Numbered from the stretch's first letter, positions 1 to 8,576 are shown. The stretch is DNA of 64,000 bases from Fen-1298 sp050015675 (GCA_050015675.1 JBEKAY010000006.1:1-64000), one strand, 5' to 3'. Numbers and translations: made by a program. Notes: generated by a model from the letters alone, not told the origin.

Positions 1-451
1 CCAATGTACTTAATAACGCTAACTTTAATGGTATTAAAAACTTCCTGAACAAAAGAAACAGCAAGCAGGCTATTAACCCTAAAAGCAATATATTAGTGAG
101 ATGATACATCCATGTATTATTTCCACCCGACAAGCATATGTCAGCCATGTACGATAATGTTTGCAGAGGACGGTAAAAGTGGCTACTCTTTACAATAAAG
201 GCATCTTTAAGGAATACCTGGGGTGCATTTCTGAAATCGCTTAAAAAAGCAATGTTGTTTGTGATTATTTCATTATCATCAAAATAAATAAAGCCAAAGC
301 TAAGGGTTTGCAGGTAAAGCAATACAGGCAGGCAAAAAACGATAACAATGGGAAGGATTGTATCTTTCTTATTCTTTAGAAAAATCAAAAGTATTTGCTT
401 CGAATGTAATTCTTCTTTGTTGGCAGTTAAATTCTTCATCATTTTTTTCAT
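1..451 (-). CDS. TMTC-like / GT39-type multi-pass membrane protein, N-terminal part
   Basis: Partial gene: 150 codons are open from an ATG at 451 to the left edge of the window. After a lysine-rich N-terminus there is a hydrophobic segment (residues about 28-45), a YFDDNEI motif, then FYRPLQTLSYMAD and MYHLTNILLLG, followed by a second membrane helix. The DD motif in the first periplasmic loop and the YRPL...YHLTN pattern are typical of bacterial relatives of TMTC / protein O-mannosyltransferase-like GT-C enzymes, which often carry C-terminal TPRs. The acceptor and sugar cannot be told from this piece. ATGs at 451, 442 and 439 are all in frame and none has a good Shine-Dalgarno. The segment is more AT-rich than the genes to its right. 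Confidence 0.72.
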   Translation of the reverse strand, partial: MKKMMKNLTANKEELHSKQILLIFLKNKKDTILPIVIVFCLPVLLYLQTLSFGFIYFDDNEIITNNIAFLSDFRNAPQVFLKDAFIVKSSHFYRPLQTLSYMADICLSGGNNTWMYHLTNILLLGLIACLLFLLFRKFLIPLKLALLSTL

Positions 452-1092
452 GTTTTTTATTTTATACTAAAAAATGGGGTTCCTTAAACAACTCATTTTT
501 GTACTTTTCCATTCCAGCATTACCAAACCATTTAATTATAAACTTAGCGATAAATATATTAAAAGTGCGGTAATCCTGGATACTTAAATAAAAAAATGTA
601 AAAAGAGTTAACACCAACTCGACTGTACCATGCAAAGAGAGTGTGCATATTACTGCACCTTATTATGAGTTAGTTTTGCAAATAAAGAATTAAACGTGTC
701 AACAAAGCAATATTCTGTGCTACAAGTATTTTCTTTATCGGAATTGCAATTACTACCTGAAAATAAATCTTACATGAACCGTAGAATTAACGCTGGTGGA
801 ACAGGGAAAAGATTGTCAATAATTTTTTACTGCGGTTGAAGGAAAGATGAATCACCAGTAATTTTTTTGACGACCTCATTTGTAAGTGAACCAAATAAAA
901 ATTGAATGCTATTGTATTTTATTAATTGAATGTTGTTTGAAATGTTGTTACGTTAGAAAAACAAGGTGAAAAATGCAAATGAATTTTATCTTTAGAGAAA
1001 AATTAATATTCATGCCAACTTTTGAGGGCATCAGAATACCCCACACGCCTCGTTCCCTCTAAAGAGGAGACGTTTATGTGCACCGCGCAAGT
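452..1092. other. Intergenic region, no gene seen
   Basis: About 640 bp of AT-rich sequence between the outward-reading partial membrane gene and the end of the thioredoxin-like gene. I see no credible reading frame in it. Around 1046-1069 there is a small inverted repeat (CCTCT-TT-AGAGG core) just beyond the thioredoxin stop codon. It could be a weak transcript end or a copy of a dispersed intergenic repeat; it has no T-run. Confidence 0.5.
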
Positions 1093-1521
1093 TTATTGAA
1101 TGGCGAGATATTGTTTGATGATAGTGTTCGCGTTTGTCAAACCGGGATTCCAGGTGGTGACATCTCCCTGAGAATTCAACAGCACAGTCGTTGGCACAGT
1201 CATAACGCGCATAAGTTTTGCAAGCGCTTGTTCTTCAAGTGCGTTGAGCTTTTGTACTTTTAATGTCCTGCCAGATTTCTGCAAGACCGCCTGTGCCCGT
1301 TCGATCTGCCGCTCTTGGGGTTTGCATTGCGCGCAATGAGATGTCCAAAAGTACAAGAGCACCGGCTTGCCCGTTTCAATATTGATTGGCAATCGTTTCT
1401 TGCGGGACCGTAAACGTACCTTCCATTCGCTGTAAGTGCTATAGGACTTAACAACAAGAACGAATGCAAGAAATATTTCGGACGATAAGAGGATTCGTTG
1501 AATAATTATTTGCGTCATCAT
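1093..1521 (-). CDS. Membrane-anchored thioredoxin-like protein
   Basis: 142 residues. An N-terminal hydrophobic helix (about residues 8-25) should anchor the protein in the inner membrane, followed by a basic stretch and a thioredoxin fold. The active site reads WTSHCAQCK, a CxxC redox pair at the expected place after the first beta strand, and the cis-proline loop VPTT is present, followed by a GxxT strand. The domain is short but complete. It starts 9 bp after the DUF4395 gene on the same strand, so the two are probably co-transcribed. DUF4395 proteins are repeatedly found beside or fused to thioredoxin or rhodanese domains, which suggests a thiol or sulfur-transfer couple. Partner and substrate are unknown. 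Confidence 0.8.
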   Translation of the reverse strand: MMTQIIIQRILLSSEIFLAFVLVVKSYSTYSEWKVRLRSRKKRLPINIETGKPVLLYFWTSHCAQCKPQERQIERAQAVLQKSGRTLKVQKLNALEEQALAKLMRVMTVPTTVLLNSQGDVTTWNPGLTNANTIIKQYLAIQ

Positions 1522-1530
1522 AATGTTCTT

Positions 1531-1998
1531 TTATTGTGATTGAATTCGGAACCCCGGCACTCCGAGTTTCCTCAACTGGTAATACACAAAACAGCCGGTG
1601 CAAAATCCCAGGAAGAGATTTGCCGCTGCAAGTGCGATGACGATCCATGCGAAGATCCATCCAAGAAGAGGCGATCCGGTATAGAGTAACAAACTGCCTA
1701 TGCCAAGCACGATTCCGCCAAGTAGTTGCGCGAACTCATGCGGGGCCGGAATATCTTCTACCGGATTTGGTTTTAATAAATTTAATGGTTTGATCACATA
1801 TTTATATGTCAGTTTGAACAATGCAAAGTTCGAGTTGATCGAACTTGCAATAAGCACCACCGCGACAAGAGATGGGAAGAATGGCTGGTTCAGAATAAAA
1901 CCGAGCAGTGTGAGTGAAATGATAGATATCTGATTGAATTTTAACGTACTGTAATCAATTGTCTGTCGTATTGTATTCATAGTTTTTCTCATTGCCAT
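1531..1998 (-). CDS. DUF4395 family integral membrane protein
   Basis: 155 residues with about four hydrophobic segments (around 25-45, 47-62, 88-108 and 112-132). The C-terminus carries the family signature FCTGCFVYYQL, with two cysteines near the end of the last helix. The family is of unknown function, but it often sits next to thioredoxin-like or rhodanese genes, as here. Redox or sulfur transfer across the membrane is a reasonable inference, not a demonstrated role. In-frame ATGs lie at codons 1, 3 and 7; none has a strong Shine-Dalgarno, so the start is uncertain. A hairpin at 2005-2030 lies just upstream. Confidence 0.8.
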   Translation of the reverse strand: MAMRKTMNTIRQTIDYSTLKFNQISIISLTLLGFILNQPFFPSLVAVVLIASSINSNFALFKLTYKYVIKPLNLLKPNPVEDIPAPHEFAQLLGGIVLGIGSLLLYTGSPLLGWIFAWIVIALAAANLFLGFCTGCFVYYQLRKLGVPGFRIQSQ

Positions 1999-2004
1999 AA
2001 CTTA

Positions 2005-2030
2005 GGCGTCACAAACCATTTCGTGACGCC
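2005..2030 (-). promoter_or_regulatory. Inverted repeat just upstream of the DUF4395 start
   Basis: Perfect 8-bp arms GGCGTCAC/GTGACGCC separated by 10 bp, ending 7 bp before the DUF4395 ATG and following cysK. It has no T-run, so it looks more like an operator, an mRNA processing or stability hairpin, or a translational hairpin than an intrinsic terminator. Confidence 0.45.
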
Positions 2031-2081
2031 AAGTCATTGATAACAATTTATTTTCGCTCGTGTAATTTTTCCATATTTACT

Positions 2082-2996
2082 TTATGCTGGGAAAAGTCCT
2101 TCAACTGAGAGATACCGTTCACCTGTATCGTAATTGAATGTGAGGATTCTGCCTCCCGGTTTCAATTCGGGAAGTTTCTTTGCAACCGCCGCCAACGATG
2201 CGCCGGTGGAAACACCGACGAGAATTCCTTCTTCACGCGCGGCACGTTGTGCATAGTCGTACGCTTCCTCTTTTGTAATTTGGATAGCGCCATCGATAGA
2301 TTGGACGTGAAGATTCTTCGGAATAAAACCCGCACCAATTCCCTGAATCGGATGAGGCGAGGGTTTGCCGCCGCTGATGACCGGCGAAGCCGCGGGCTCT
2401 ACTGCATAGACTTTTAATCCTTTGTAAACCTTTTTCAATTCTTCCGCGACTGCTGTAATATGTCCGCCGGTGCCGACACCTGTAATGATGATGTCGATGC
2501 CTTGCGGAAAATCCGCCAGAATTTCTTTCGCGGTCGTCCTCCGGTGAACTTCTATGTTGGCTTCGTTTTCGAATTGCTGAGGAACCCATGCATTGGGAAG
2601 GGACGCAGCAAGCTCCTTCGCACGTTCAATAGCACCCGTCATTCCTTTTTCGCGCGGTGTTAAATCGAACTGCGCGCCGTACGCTGCCATCAAACGGCGG
2701 CGCTCGACTGAAAATGATTCCGGCATCACAAGAATGAGTTTATATTTCTTAACGGCGGCAACAAGCGCCAATCCAATTCCGGTGTTGCCGGAGGTTGGTT
2801 CGACAATCACAGTATCCGGTTTTAACAGTCCGCGCCGTTCGGCGTCTTCTATCATCGATAGTGCAATACGGTCTTTGATACTTCCGCCCGGATTGCTTCG
2901 TTCAAGTTTTATCCAGACTTCTTTTTCCCCAAATAGACGATTGATGCGAACGTGAGGTGTTCTGCCGATAGTTTCAAGAATATTTAAAGCTTTCAT
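2082..2996 (-). CDS. cysK: Cysteine synthase (O-acetylserine sulfhydrylase)
   Basis: 304 residues, the usual length for a fold-type II PLP enzyme of the CysK/CysM group. It makes L-cysteine from O-acetylserine and sulfide. The Schiff-base lysine is K41 in NPGGSIKDR. The substrate-binding loop TSGNTG and the phosphate-binding GVGTGG loop are both present, as is the late STGAS motif. The start at 2996 is supported by AAAGGAGA about 6 bp upstream. It lies 54 bp after metY on the same strand, so one SAM-controlled transcript probably carries both routes of sulfide fixation. CysK and CysM cannot be cleanly separated by eye. Confidence 0.93.
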   Translation of the reverse strand: MKALNILETIGRTPHVRINRLFGEKEVWIKLERSNPGGSIKDRIALSMIEDAERRGLLKPDTVIVEPTSGNTGIGLALVAAVKKYKLILVMPESFSVERRRLMAAYGAQFDLTPREKGMTGAIERAKELAASLPNAWVPQQFENEANIEVHRRTTAKEILADFPQGIDIIITGVGTGGHITAVAEELKKVYKGLKVYAVEPAASPVISGGKPSPHPIQGIGAGFIPKNLHVQSIDGAIQITKEEAYDYAQRAAREEGILVGVSTGASLAAVAKKLPELKPGGRILTFNYDTGERYLSVEGLFPA

Positions 2997-3050
2997 AGTA
3001 TCTCCTTTTATTATTAATCGATGTTCTCTCGTTATTTATTCTAACAAACT

Positions 3051-4364
3051 TTATGCCTTTAATGTTTCAGCAAGCGCCTGATCGAAATCGGCAATGATGT
3101 CGTCGATATGCTCAAGTCCTACGGACACGCGAACTAATTCCGGTAAAACTCCGCTCGACTTTTGCTCTGCATCGCTCAATTGCTGGTGCGTCGTCGATGC
3201 CGGATGAATAACAAGCGTTTTCGCATCTCCGACATTTGCAAGGAGACTTGCAAGTTTTACGTTATCGATCAGCTTTCTTCCTGCTTTCACACCGCCTTTG
3301 ACGCCGAATGCAAGCACACCACCGAATTGTCCCTTACGCAAATATTTCTTCGCGCTGGCGTGGTAGGGATGGCTTTCCAATCCAGGATACCAGACCCAAC
3401 TCACTTGTTTGTGGCCCTCCAGATATTTTGCAAGCACTAATGCGTTAGCATTATGCCGTTCGCCGCGGAGTGAAAGTGTTTCAAGTCCCTGGAGAAGTAG
3501 AAATGCATTGAACGGACTCAGTGCCGGACCAAGATCGCGCAGTTGCTCCACTCGCGCCCTTATGATGAACGCGATATTGCCGAACTGCCCTTTTAAACCA
3601 AACACATCCCAGAAATTCAAGTTATGATAACTAGGACTCGGTTCTGTGAAAATTGGGAAGTTGCCGTTTCCCCAGTCGAACTTACCGGAATCGACGATCA
3701 CGCCGCCGATAGATGTTCCGTGTCCGCCGATCCACTTCGTTGCCGAGTGCATTACAATATCGGCGCCGTAAGAGATCGGATTTGTCAAATAGCCGCCCTG
3801 TCCGAATGTATTATCCACGACGAGAGGAATTCCATGCGAGTGCGCCAATTTGGCGAGCGACTCAAAGTCGGGAACGTTCAGGCGCGGGTTGCTGATGGAT
3901 TCTACGTAGAGCGCTTTTGTTTTTTTGTCAATGAGTTTTCCAAGTGCATCCGGGCTGTCACCGTCGGCAAATTTTACATTGATACCGAGACGGGGGAACG
4001 TCACTTTAAACTGATTGTATGTCCCTCCGTACAAATTGCTTGATGAAACGATATTTTCACCTGCTTGTGTAATAGTGGAGAGTGCAATAAATTGCGCCGC
4101 TTGTCCCGACGCAACTCCGAGTGCAGCGACACCACCTTCAAGCGCCGCGATGCGTTCTTCGAAGACGGCGACGGTTGGATTCATGATGCGGCTGTAAATG
4201 TTGCCAAATTCCTGCAGGCCAAACAAACGTCCGGCATGATCTGCATCATTGAAGACGTACGATGTTGTCTGATAAATTGGAACTGCCCGTGAATTTGTTG
4301 TCTTATCGACCACTTGCCCCGCATGGAGTTGGAGAGTTTCGAATTTATACTTTGGTGCGCTCAT
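3051..4364 (-). CDS. metY: O-acetylhomoserine sulfhydrylase
   Basis: 437 residues, the length and pattern of MetY rather than the shorter MetB/MetC proteins. It is a PLP enzyme of the Cys/Met metabolism family, joining O-acetylhomoserine and sulfide to homocysteine. Visible family blocks are FETLQLHAGQ at the N-terminus, YSRIMNPT, the PLP-lysine block HSATKWIGGHGT, and the C-terminal SVGLEHIDDI. Its long leader holds an S-box riboswitch and a terminator, which fits a methionine biosynthesis enzyme repressed by S-adenosylmethionine. cysK follows directly. metX/metA is not in the window. Confidence 0.94.
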   Translation of the reverse strand: MSAPKYKFETLQLHAGQVVDKTTNSRAVPIYQTTSYVFNDADHAGRLFGLQEFGNIYSRIMNPTVAVFEERIAALEGGVAALGVASGQAAQFIALSTITQAGENIVSSSNLYGGTYNQFKVTFPRLGINVKFADGDSPDALGKLIDKKTKALYVESISNPRLNVPDFESLAKLAHSHGIPLVVDNTFGQGGYLTNPISYGADIVMHSATKWIGGHGTSIGGVIVDSGKFDWGNGNFPIFTEPSPSYHNLNFWDVFGLKGQFGNIAFIIRARVEQLRDLGPALSPFNAFLLLQGLETLSLRGERHNANALVLAKYLEGHKQVSWVWYPGLESHPYHASAKKYLRKGQFGGVLAFGVKGGVKAGRKLIDNVKLASLLANVGDAKTLVIHPASTTHQQLSDAEQKSSGVLPELVRVSVGLEHIDDIIADFDQALAETLKA

Positions 4365-4457
4365 TGTATAACCTTTCTGTTAGTTGTATATGATGATTGT
4401 TTGTTGATGTCAATTTGTTTGTTTCTCCTTCGTTGAGGGAATGAGGGGGCTATAAAC

Positions 4458-4493
4458 GAAAAAACCCCTTCCGGGAATTTTCCAGAAGAGGTT
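4458..4493 (-). terminator. Intrinsic terminator of the metY leader
   Basis: On the minus strand a 12-bp hairpin (AACCTCTTCTGG pairing with CCGGAAGGGGTT, two G-U pairs) is followed by six T residues. It sits 7 bp downstream of the SAM aptamer and about 90 bp before the metY start, the arrangement expected for the expression platform of a transcription-terminating riboswitch. Confidence 0.85.
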
Positions 4494-4500
4494 ATAAAAA

Positions 4501-4592
4501 GCCTCATCTCATCCTTCCCTTAACCGCGGCATGCGATTTGGGGTTAGGCGTCATCAGGTTTGAACCCTCGACCTTATCTCTGAGGTGATGCG
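4501..4592 (-). promoter_or_regulatory. S-box (SAM-I/IV class) riboswitch aptamer upstream of metY
   Basis: Read on the minus strand. P1 is formed by GCATCACCTC (4591-4582) and GAGATGAGGC (4510-4501), with 8 of 10 positions paired. P2 contains the kink-turn signature of S-box RNAs: a GAGGG strand facing CCTGATGACGCC, with the tandem G-A pairs in place. A P3 hairpin pairs AATCGC with GCGGTT, flanked by CCC/GGG. There is no clear P4 before P1 closes, which is closer to the SAM-IV or SAM-I/IV-variant layout than to classical SAM-I. The downstream terminator and metY strongly support the assignment; the exact subclass is uncertain. Confidence 0.82.
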
Positions 4593-4794
4593 TTTTGTAT
4601 TACAGTGAACAGGCCGATGAATTACCGTTATCCAATATCGTCGCGCGGAGTTGCGATAAGCAGTTACAACAACACCTGCTGGCTGTTCTATCGATTGTCA
4701 GGGCTATTACCGCTTCCAGAATAATAATCGAAGATGTTGTATTTGAGTCTTTCATCGGTCTTTTCTTGGAGCTTTATTGCTCCTTCTTGACTTT

Positions 4795-4823
4795 AGTATA
4801 ATACATAGATTTGAATTTGTCAA
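4795..4823 (-). promoter_or_regulatory. Sigma-70 promoter for the metY-cysK transcript
   Basis: On the minus strand TTGACA (4823-4818) is followed by a 17-bp spacer and TATACT (4800-4795). Transcription would start near 4788, giving a leader of about 425 nt that contains the riboswitch and terminator. Confidence 0.75.
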
Positions 4824-4935
4824 TAGGCGAATAAAAAAACTGCAAACCGTTTTATAAACGAGGAACAATGTAGAGAATAAAATCGTTGATATTATGTTAA
4901 TGAAAAACTATTTCCATCTTAGAGAGAGGAAAGTG

Positions 4936-5958
4936 ATGGATGCACAGAACGAAATACAAGTAACATCACATCAATTAGAAGTTGTTAAAAGCATCGAAGG
5001 ATTTGTTGGCGAGCATTTGAATTCATTGCTTATGAAAGTTGAAGAAAGCTGGCAGCCATCCGATTTTTTACCGGACTTGAATGCAGAAAATTGGATCGAG
5101 CAATTGACAGATTTTCGTAAAAGTGCCGTTGCGTTATCCGATGAAGTGCTTGTAGTCCTTGTCGGCGACATGGTGACTGAAGAGGCATTGCCGACTTATC
5201 AAACCTGGCTCAATCGATTACGTGGTGTCACCGACCAAACAGGTGCGAGTCCATCACCATGGGCGCGATGGAGCCGCGGATGGACATCAGAGGAAAATCG
5301 TCACGGCGATTTACTGAACAAATATCTTTATCTCACCGGCCGCGTTGATATGCGTTCGATCGAAACAACAATCCATCATCTCATAAACAACGGTTTTGAT
5401 CCACAAACAGAAAACGATCCGTATCTTGGATTTGTCTATACATCCTTTCAAGAACGGGCGACCAAAATATCTCATCGAAACGTCGGCGTTCTTGCTAAGC
5501 GGGCAGGCGAGGATCATCTTCATAAGATCTGCGGAATGATTGCCGGCGATGAAGCACGCCACGAAAAAGCATATAAGATGTTTATGGCAAAAATCTTTGA
5601 GCTTGATCCAGCAAAAGCAGTACTCGCATTTGCAAAAATGATGAAATCAAAAATTGCGATGCCTGCTATGCTGATGGATGATGGGAGAGATAAGAATTTA
5701 TTCTCAAAGTTTTCCCTTGTTGCGCAAAAGATAGGCGTGTACACGGCGAAAGATTATGCGGAAATTATTGGAGCGCTGGTCAACGAGTGGAAGATCGAGG
5801 GCTTAACCGGCATATCTGGTGCATCTACAAAAGCTCAAGAATATTTGTGCGGACTTTCCGAAAGATATCTCAAACTTGCTGAGCACATGAGTTTCTCAGG
5901 TGTGGAGAAGTTTAGTTGGCTTTATGATAGAGAAATTACGCTTACGACGATCGGGTGA
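4936..5958 (+). CDS. Acyl-ACP desaturase (ferritin-like di-iron)
   Basis: 340 residues from the chosen start. The two di-iron EXXH motifs of the soluble plant-type stearoyl-ACP desaturase family are visible as EENRHGD and DEARHEK, with the conserved WTSEENRHG context. It would introduce a cis double bond into acyl-ACP in the cytoplasm, needing O2 and ferredoxin. The ATG at 4936 is preceded by AGAGAGG at a good distance. An in-frame ATG at 4894 would add 14 residues but has no ribosome site. It is divergent from the metY leader and seems monocistronic. It suggests at least occasional exposure to oxygen. Confidence 0.9.
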   Translation: MDAQNEIQVTSHQLEVVKSIEGFVGEHLNSLLMKVEESWQPSDFLPDLNAENWIEQLTDFRKSAVALSDEVLVVLVGDMVTEEALPTYQTWLNRLRGVTDQTGASPSPWARWSRGWTSEENRHGDLLNKYLYLTGRVDMRSIETTIHHLINNGFDPQTENDPYLGFVYTSFQERATKISHRNVGVLAKRAGEDHLHKICGMIAGDEARHEKAYKMFMAKIFELDPAKAVLAFAKMMKSKIAMPAMLMDDGRDKNLFSKFSLVAQKIGVYTAKDYAEIIGALVNEWKIEGLTGISGASTKAQEYLCGLSERYLKLAEHMSFSGVEKFSWLYDREITLTTIG

Positions 5959-6064
5959 AATATTAAGTAAGAGACGGTAAAAGGGAGAGGGGAGAGGCGG
6001 GGGTTTATTCTTAAGCGTACGTTTCGTATAATGCAATCAGGAAATGCTATAATCAAAGAACGGA

Positions 6065-6622
6065 ATGAAAATTTATACCAAAACCGGTGACACAGGTGAT
6101 ACTTCACTTTTTGGTGGAAAGCGTGTGCCGAAAAGTTCACCCCGCATTGAAGCGTACGGCACAGTGGATGAATTGAATGCACAGATCGGAGTTGTCCGCG
6201 CCCTCAAACCTTCTGCCGAAGTGGACAGCCTTCTCGAGCATATTCAGAATCAGCTCTTTGTGCTTGGTGCCGACCTTGCCGCACCTTTCGACACAGCGCC
6301 GGCAAGTATAAAACGAATTCAACAAAATGAAATTCAATTTCTAGAAGTAACAATTGATCGATTGAATGCACAGTTGGAACCATTGAAATCATTTATTCTG
6401 CCAAGCGGTTCGCTTGTAAGTGCACAGTTGCATGTTGCAAGGACAATATGCCGCCGTGCCGAACGATTGGTTGATGCGCTTGGAAGAAAAGAACAGATTG
6501 GAAAACTTCCGCTCGTGTATCTCAATCGTCTTGCCGATCTTTTGTTTGTGACAGGGCGGTATGTCAATAAGCTTACAGGAATGGAAGAAACGAAATGGAC
6601 CGGAACAACGAAGAATGATTAA
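6065..6622 (+). CDS. Cob(I)alamin adenosyltransferase, PduO type
   Basis: 185 residues, a full-length PduO-family ATP:corrinoid adenosyltransferase. The N-terminal block MKIYTKTGDTGDTSLFGG binds ATP and the SYGTVDEL-like block reads AYGTVDELNAQIG. A later block ARTICRRAERLVD and the C-terminal YLNRLADLLFV are also conserved. It makes adenosylcobalamin from cob(I)alamin and ATP. No other cobalamin gene and no cobalamin riboswitch is seen nearby. The enzyme could serve adenosylcobalamin-dependent enzymes such as methylmalonyl-CoA mutase, ribonucleotide reductase or a diol dehydratase elsewhere; none is visible here. Confidence 0.92.
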   Translation: MKIYTKTGDTGDTSLFGGKRVPKSSPRIEAYGTVDELNAQIGVVRALKPSAEVDSLLEHIQNQLFVLGADLAAPFDTAPASIKRIQQNEIQFLEVTIDRLNAQLEPLKSFILPSGSLVSAQLHVARTICRRAERLVDALGRKEQIGKLPLVYLNRLADLLFVTGRYVNKLTGMEETKWTGTTKND

Positions 6623-6778
6623 TATGTCATTGCCATTTCTCATTCGTCACTATTCATTGTTGAGGTATTGCTTTTCGATTTGACTTATCCTACATTTCCT
6701 AAGCTTCTTTCCTTGGTGTTAGCACTCAATTACAATATTTCATCGCATTGTATCGAATAATCAAAAAGGGTTATTGTC

Positions 6779-7945
6779 ATGTCTACCGCTCTTTCCATTC
6801 TCCTGCTTGAAGATGATCCGTCATCCATCCGGCTGTTCACCCGTAAAATTCAATCTGCTCCTGTAGAGATGATTGTTAAAGATGTTCGTAATAAAGAAAC
6901 ATTCCTTCGTGAACTTGAATCGCCTCAATTTGATTGCATCGTCCTCGATTACACGCTTCCCGATATCAATGGAATCGAAGCTCTTCGGCTTGTGAAGGAG
7001 TTTGCACCTGGGACGCCTACGATTATTTATACCGGCTCTGTAGGAGAAGAAAAAGCGGTCGAATGCATGAAAGAAGGAGCGTCTGAATTTCTTTTAAAGA
7101 CAAACAGCATTCGATTGGTTCCTGCAATTCTTTCTGTCGTAAGTCAGAAACGTGATCGCGAAGCACGTATCATTGCAGAAGAAGCACAGAAACAAAGTGA
7201 GGCGCGGTTCAAGGCGCTTGCGGAGGTGAGTACTGCTTTAATTTTTATTTATCAGGGGGAACGATTCACGTATGTTAATACCGCCTCACAACAGATCACC
7301 GGTTATACGGAAGCTGAATTGCTAAATATGAAATTTTGGGAGTTAGTGCACCCGGATTATCGTGAGATGGTTCATCATCGAGGACTGGCACGGCAGCGCA
7401 ATGAGGATGTGCCTGCTCGGTACGATTTTAAAATTATCACAAAAGAGGGAAAAGAGCGATGGTTGGATTTTGCTGCCAGCGCGATTCAGTACGATAATAT
7501 TCCCGCTGGGCTTGGAATTGCGTTTGATGTAACGGTTCGAAAACACATAGAAGAACAATTACAAGCATCGGAACTTCGGTACCGCCTGCTTTTTAAAGCC
7601 AATCCCCATCCGATGTGGCTCTATGACATCGACACTCTGCAATTTTTGGAAGTGAACGATGCCGCGGTGCATTACTATGGTTATAACCGCGAAGAATTTC
7701 TTTCGATGTCGATCAAAGATATTCGCCCGGAGGAAGATGTTCAGAACTTGACGGAACATTTGCAGCAAACTGCGGAACATGATGGAATTCAAGAAGCTGG
7801 AGTTTGGCGTCATCGGAAAAAGAACGGTGAGGTCATAGAAGTCGAAATCATTTCGCATACGCTGGAGTTTAACGGACATAATGCAAAGATGATCCTGGCA
7901 ACTAAAATCACAAAACCAAAACGCATCAAGAAAAAGAAAGTTTAA
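6779..7945 (+). CDS. Response regulator with REC and two PAS domains
   Basis: 388 residues. The receiver domain (1-125) has the acidic pair ED12D13, the phospho-acceptor D57 in VLDYTLPD, the threonine in IIYTGS and the lysine in FLLKTN. Two PAS domains follow (about 140-255 and 270-380), each ending in a PAC-like block (ERWLDFAASAI and GEVIEVEIISHT). There is no histidine kinase, GGDEF, EAL or DNA-binding output, and the protein ends in a lysine-rich tail KRIKKKKV. It is therefore probably a relay or sensor adaptor working with kinases encoded elsewhere. The start at 6779 is weakly supported by a GGG-containing upstream stretch. Confidence 0.85.
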   Translation: MSTALSILLLEDDPSSIRLFTRKIQSAPVEMIVKDVRNKETFLRELESPQFDCIVLDYTLPDINGIEALRLVKEFAPGTPTIIYTGSVGEEKAVECMKEGASEFLLKTNSIRLVPAILSVVSQKRDREARIIAEEAQKQSEARFKALAEVSTALIFIYQGERFTYVNTASQQITGYTEAELLNMKFWELVHPDYREMVHHRGLARQRNEDVPARYDFKIITKEGKERWLDFAASAIQYDNIPAGLGIAFDVTVRKHIEEQLQASELRYRLLFKANPHPMWLYDIDTLQFLEVNDAAVHYYGYNREEFLSMSIKDIRPEEDVQNLTEHLQQTAEHDGIQEAGVWRHRKKNGEVIEVEIISHTLEFNGHNAKMILATKITKPKRIKKKKV

Positions 7946-8111
7946 TTTTTCTATCCAATACTCGAACTACAAATAATATCCAATCACTCCCCCCCTATAA
8001 ATAGAGATGAACATCTCCGTGTTTCTTGACAAACCAGCAAGTTTCCAGTATATTAAGCACGCATTAGGTGGTTTTTTCATCATAGTATTACGGAAATTGT
8101 AGCATTATTTT
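7946..8111 (+). promoter_or_regulatory. nuo operon promoter region
   Basis: TTGACA (8026-8031), a 17-bp spacer and TATATT (8049-8054) form a near-consensus sigma-70 promoter with an expected start near 8061, about 50 nt before nuoA. A small hairpin GAGATG-AA-CATCTC lies just upstream of the -35 box, around 8004-8017, and could be an operator or the end of the previous transcript. Confidence 0.72.
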
Positions 8112-8576
8112 ATGCTTACGGAATTTGGTAAAGCTTTTATTTTTATACTTATCGGTCCAATTTTTGTCGCTCTCGGCTTGTTAGGTGCTTGGATATTTCG
8201 TCCGCGTCGTCCCTATCCAGAAAAAAATGCCACGTATGAATGCGGTGAAGAACCGGTCGGCAGCGCGTGGATTCGCCTCAATGTCCGCTTTTATGTTACT
8301 GCACTTATTTTTCTGATTTTCGATGTAGAAGTAGCATTTCTCTTTCCGTGGGCACTCATCTATAGACAATTTGGCTTATTTGGCTTTTTAGAAATGGCAG
8401 TTTTTCTTTTCATCCTGTTTGTCGGCTATGCGTATGTGTGGGTGAAGGGGGATTTGAATTGGGATAAACCAAGGCCGCAGATTCCTGTCGTCAATCGGAC
8501 AATAGTGACAGCAGGGAGAATGAAAGTCGCTTCTGCAATTTTAGACGATGATGATATTAATGAAGGCGTGGAGTAA
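8112..8576 (+). CDS. nuoA: NADH-quinone oxidoreductase subunit A
   Basis: 154 residues with three membrane helices, the small membrane subunit of complex I. The block YECGEEPVGSAWIRLNVRFYV between helices 1 and 2 is diagnostic for NuoA, and the second helix contains the conserved FDVEVAFLFPW. The C-terminus extends about 30 residues beyond many homologues. It is the first gene of an eleven-gene nuo operon with the sigma-70 promoter just upstream; nuoB starts 5 bp later. Confidence 0.95.
   Translation: MLTEFGKAFIFILIGPIFVALGLLGAWIFRPRRPYPEKNATYECGEEPVGSAWIRLNVRFYVTALIFLIFDVEVAFLFPWALIYRQFGLFGFLEMAVFLFILFVGYAYVWVKGDLNWDKPRPQIPVVNRTIVTAGRMKVASAILDDDDINEGVE

Noticed and set aside
358..573. 71-codon plus-strand frame
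   Set aside because: It is antisense to the start of the TMTC-like gene, whose translation shows clear family motifs.
4540..4592. tRNA-like T-arm (GGGTTCAAACC on the minus strand)
   Set aside because: The flanks do not pair as a T-arm and there is no acceptor or anticodon arm; the segment is explained by P2 of the S-box aptamer.
4595..4801. 68-codon plus-strand frame upstream of the desaturase
   Set aside because: It lies antisense to the metY leader, between the promoter and the SAM aptamer, with no ribosome site and no recognisable protein pattern.
6719..6727. CIRCE half-site TTAGCACTC
   Set aside because: The inverted partner GAGTGCTAA is missing 9 bp away, and the downstream gene is not a heat-shock gene.
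6065..8111. Cobalamin riboswitch near the adenosyltransferase
   Set aside because: No B12-box or matching pairing was found in the 106 bp upstream of the gene or in the next spacer.
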